Below, piece by piece: positions 25,740 to 26,776 of a stretch of DNA of 26,776 bases. Within the stretch, counting starts at the first letter, position 1. Each line of letters starts with the position of its first letter. The position numbers were made by a program, and so were the translations under genes. A model generated the notes under the pieces. The model was not told the origin of the DNA. It saw only the letters and a program-made list of their open reading frames with translations, and searched no databases. Source of the stretch: SAT2750 sp964476375 (lineage in GTDB: Bacteria; Planctomycetota; Planctomycetia; Pirellulales; Pirellulaceae); contig CAYYZW010000047.1 in the NCBI GenBank assembly GCA_964476375.1, forward strand, positions 1 to 26,776, written 5' to 3'.

Positions 25740-26621
25740 ATGGCGACTGACACGAAGAAGGTAACTGGAAAAAAAGCGACCCTGGCCAATCGCACTATCA
25801 AGGGGAAAGCCCTTGCATCGCCGATCTCTCATCATCCCAGGCCGACCGGCCGGAGCGATGAACATAGCCAGCAACTGTGGCTGAAGTTCACGAAGGACCC
25901 AGGGAACCAGCAGCTCCGCAACCAGCTGATGGAACATTACCTGCCGCTGGTGCGATACAGTGCCGAACGGCTCTGGGCCCGGCTGCCCGATGGGGTCGAA
26001 CTGGACGACCTGATCTCGGCAGGGATCTTCGGACTGATGGATGCGATCACCGCCTTTGATCTGGACCGGGGAGTTAAATTCGAGACCTACTGCTCCACCC
26101 GTGTCCGTGGGGCCATGCTTGATGAACTTCGCAGCATGGACTGGGTCCCTCGACTGGTACGGTCCAAGGCCTCCAAGCTGAACCAGGCGACCGCCAGACT
26201 GGCGATGGAACTGGGACGACAACCGACCGAAAAGGAACTCTCCGGCGAGATGGAAATCTCGGTCGCCGAACTGGAGCAGATGATCCAGGACGCAAACGCG
26301 GTCAACCTGGTCAGCCTCGACAAGAGGAAATGGCGGGATGATGGTTACAAGGATGTCCGCGAGATCGACGTGGTGGAAAACAAACGGAGTGTAAGTCCGA
26401 CAAAGCGGGAGCAAAAAAAAGACCTGATCCGGCTGGTCACCAAGGGCCTAAGCCGTAACGAACGGCTGATCATGATCCTTTACTACTATGAAGAAATGAC
26501 CATGAAAGAGATCGGAACCACGCTCTCACTAAGTGAAAGTCGGGTAAGCCAGATGCATAGCAGTATTGTCAGACGGCTTCAAAACCAGCTCGATAACCGA
26601 AGAACAGAATTTGCCGCCTGA
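25740..26621 (+). CDS. fliA: RNA polymerase sigma factor, FliA/WhiG (sigma-28) family
   Basis: A 293-residue sigma factor of the FliA/WhiG group, expected to direct transcription of late flagellar genes. After a lysine-rich N-terminal extension (1-35) come region 2 (about 60-138; LPDGVELDDLISAGIFGLMD and RGVKFETYCSTRVRGAMLDE), region 3 (139-195; WVPRLVRSKASKLNQATARL) and region 4 (228-283). Region 4 has a helix-turn-helix (MTMKEIGTTLSLSESRVSQMH) for the -35 box. The start is well supported by GGAGGA (25729-25734) five bases before the ATG. It is about 50 residues longer than E. coli FliA, mostly in the basic N-terminus and the region 3-4 linker. Location straight after flhA-flhF is common for fliA. 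No flgM anti-sigma gene is seen in the window, and no clear sigma-28 promoter was found upstream of the cluster. Confidence 0.92.
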   Translation: MATDTKKVTGKKATLANRTIKGKALASPISHHPRPTGRSDEHSQQLWLKFTKDPGNQQLRNQLMEHYLPLVRYSAERLWARLPDGVELDDLISAGIFGLMDAITAFDLDRGVKFETYCSTRVRGAMLDELRSMDWVPRLVRSKASKLNQATARLAMELGRQPTEKELSGEMEISVAELEQMIQDANAVNLVSLDKRKWRDDGYKDVREIDVVENKRSVSPTKREQKKDLIRLVTKGLSRNERLIMILYYYEEMTMKEIGTTLSLSESRVSQMHSSIVRRLQNQLDNRRTEFAA

Positions 26622-26628
26622 AAACACT

Positions 26629-26658
26629 GAAAATAAAATCCCCTGGAGCTATTTTTTC
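26629..26658 (+). terminator. Possible weak intrinsic terminator after fliA
   Basis: Eight bases after the fliA stop, GAAAATA (26629-26635) can pair with the start of TATTTTTTC (26650-26658), with a small TCC/GGA pairing inside, and the right arm is a run of six T. The stem is A/T-rich and weak, so termination here is only a possibility. Confidence 0.3.
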
Positions 26659-26694
26659 TTTGACTGGGGGGCCGGACTACTAAATAATGAGGCC

Positions 26695-26731
26695 AAGTCA
26701 TCCGGGCTTGGACGCTTGTCCTGGATGACTT
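26695..26731. repeat. Perfect nested inverted repeat downstream of fliA
   Basis: AAGTCATCC (26695-26703) is matched exactly by GGATGACTT (26723-26731), and inside the loop GGAC (26710-26713) pairs with GTCC (26718-26721) around a GCTT loop. The transcript could form a two-part hairpin. No T-run follows, so it is not a standard intrinsic terminator on the plus strand; it could be a transcript-stabilising hairpin, a protein-binding site or part of an RNA that continues beyond the window. Confidence 0.5.
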
Positions 26732-26776
26732 CCTATCGCTGCTCCACAGCACTATCTCAGAGCTCCACGTTTGACG

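Overview
The window looks like chromosomal DNA from a planctomycete. The main evidence is the incomplete gene at the left edge, an exported cytochrome with a CxxCH motif followed by a DUF1549-type domain, an architecture essentially confined to Planctomycetes and relatives. GC-rich third codon positions, an exported-TPR/ExbB/ExbD gene block and a sulfotransferase fit this. The order below Planctomycetes cannot be fixed by reading alone. No rRNA, tRNA, CRISPR array, insertion sequence or prophage was found.

Left part (1-8440). The partial planctomycete cytochrome (minus strand) is followed by a XerC/XerD-type tyrosine recombinase (plus). Convergent with it is a five-gene minus-strand operon, read from about 8235 down to 1901: a 1,075-residue exported TPR-like protein, a second exported TPR-like protein, an ExbB/TolQ-type proton channel with an acidic glycine-rich N-terminal extension, and two different ExbD/TolR proteins. 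This looks like a proton-driven envelope energy-transduction unit in which the TPR proteins stand where TonB or TolA/TolB would be expected. A candidate promoter lies near 8413-8439.

Middle part (8673-13537). Two related membrane-anchored proteins of unknown function stand side by side; the second appears to carry two copies of the domain found once in the first. Then come malate dehydrogenase (mdh) and an alpha/beta-hydrolase-fold protein that has lost all recognisable catalytic residues.

Right part (13616-26621). A flagellar cluster: a stand-alone histidine-kinase ATPase domain, fliF, fliG, a FliN-like SpoA protein, fliO, fliP, fliQ, fliR, flhB, then an opposite-strand sulfotransferase, then flhA, flhF and a FliA/WhiG-type sigma factor. 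It encodes the MS ring, part of the C ring, the whole membrane part of the export gate, the FlhF GTPase and the late-gene sigma factor. fliM, fliH, fliI, fliJ, flhG, motA/motB and all rod, hook and filament genes are absent from the window.

The most unusual signals are in the flagellar cluster. FlhB lacks the NPTH self-cleavage motif and has a shortened linker. FliG has lost or charge-reversed four of the five classical torque-helix residues. Both point to a diverged flagellar machine.
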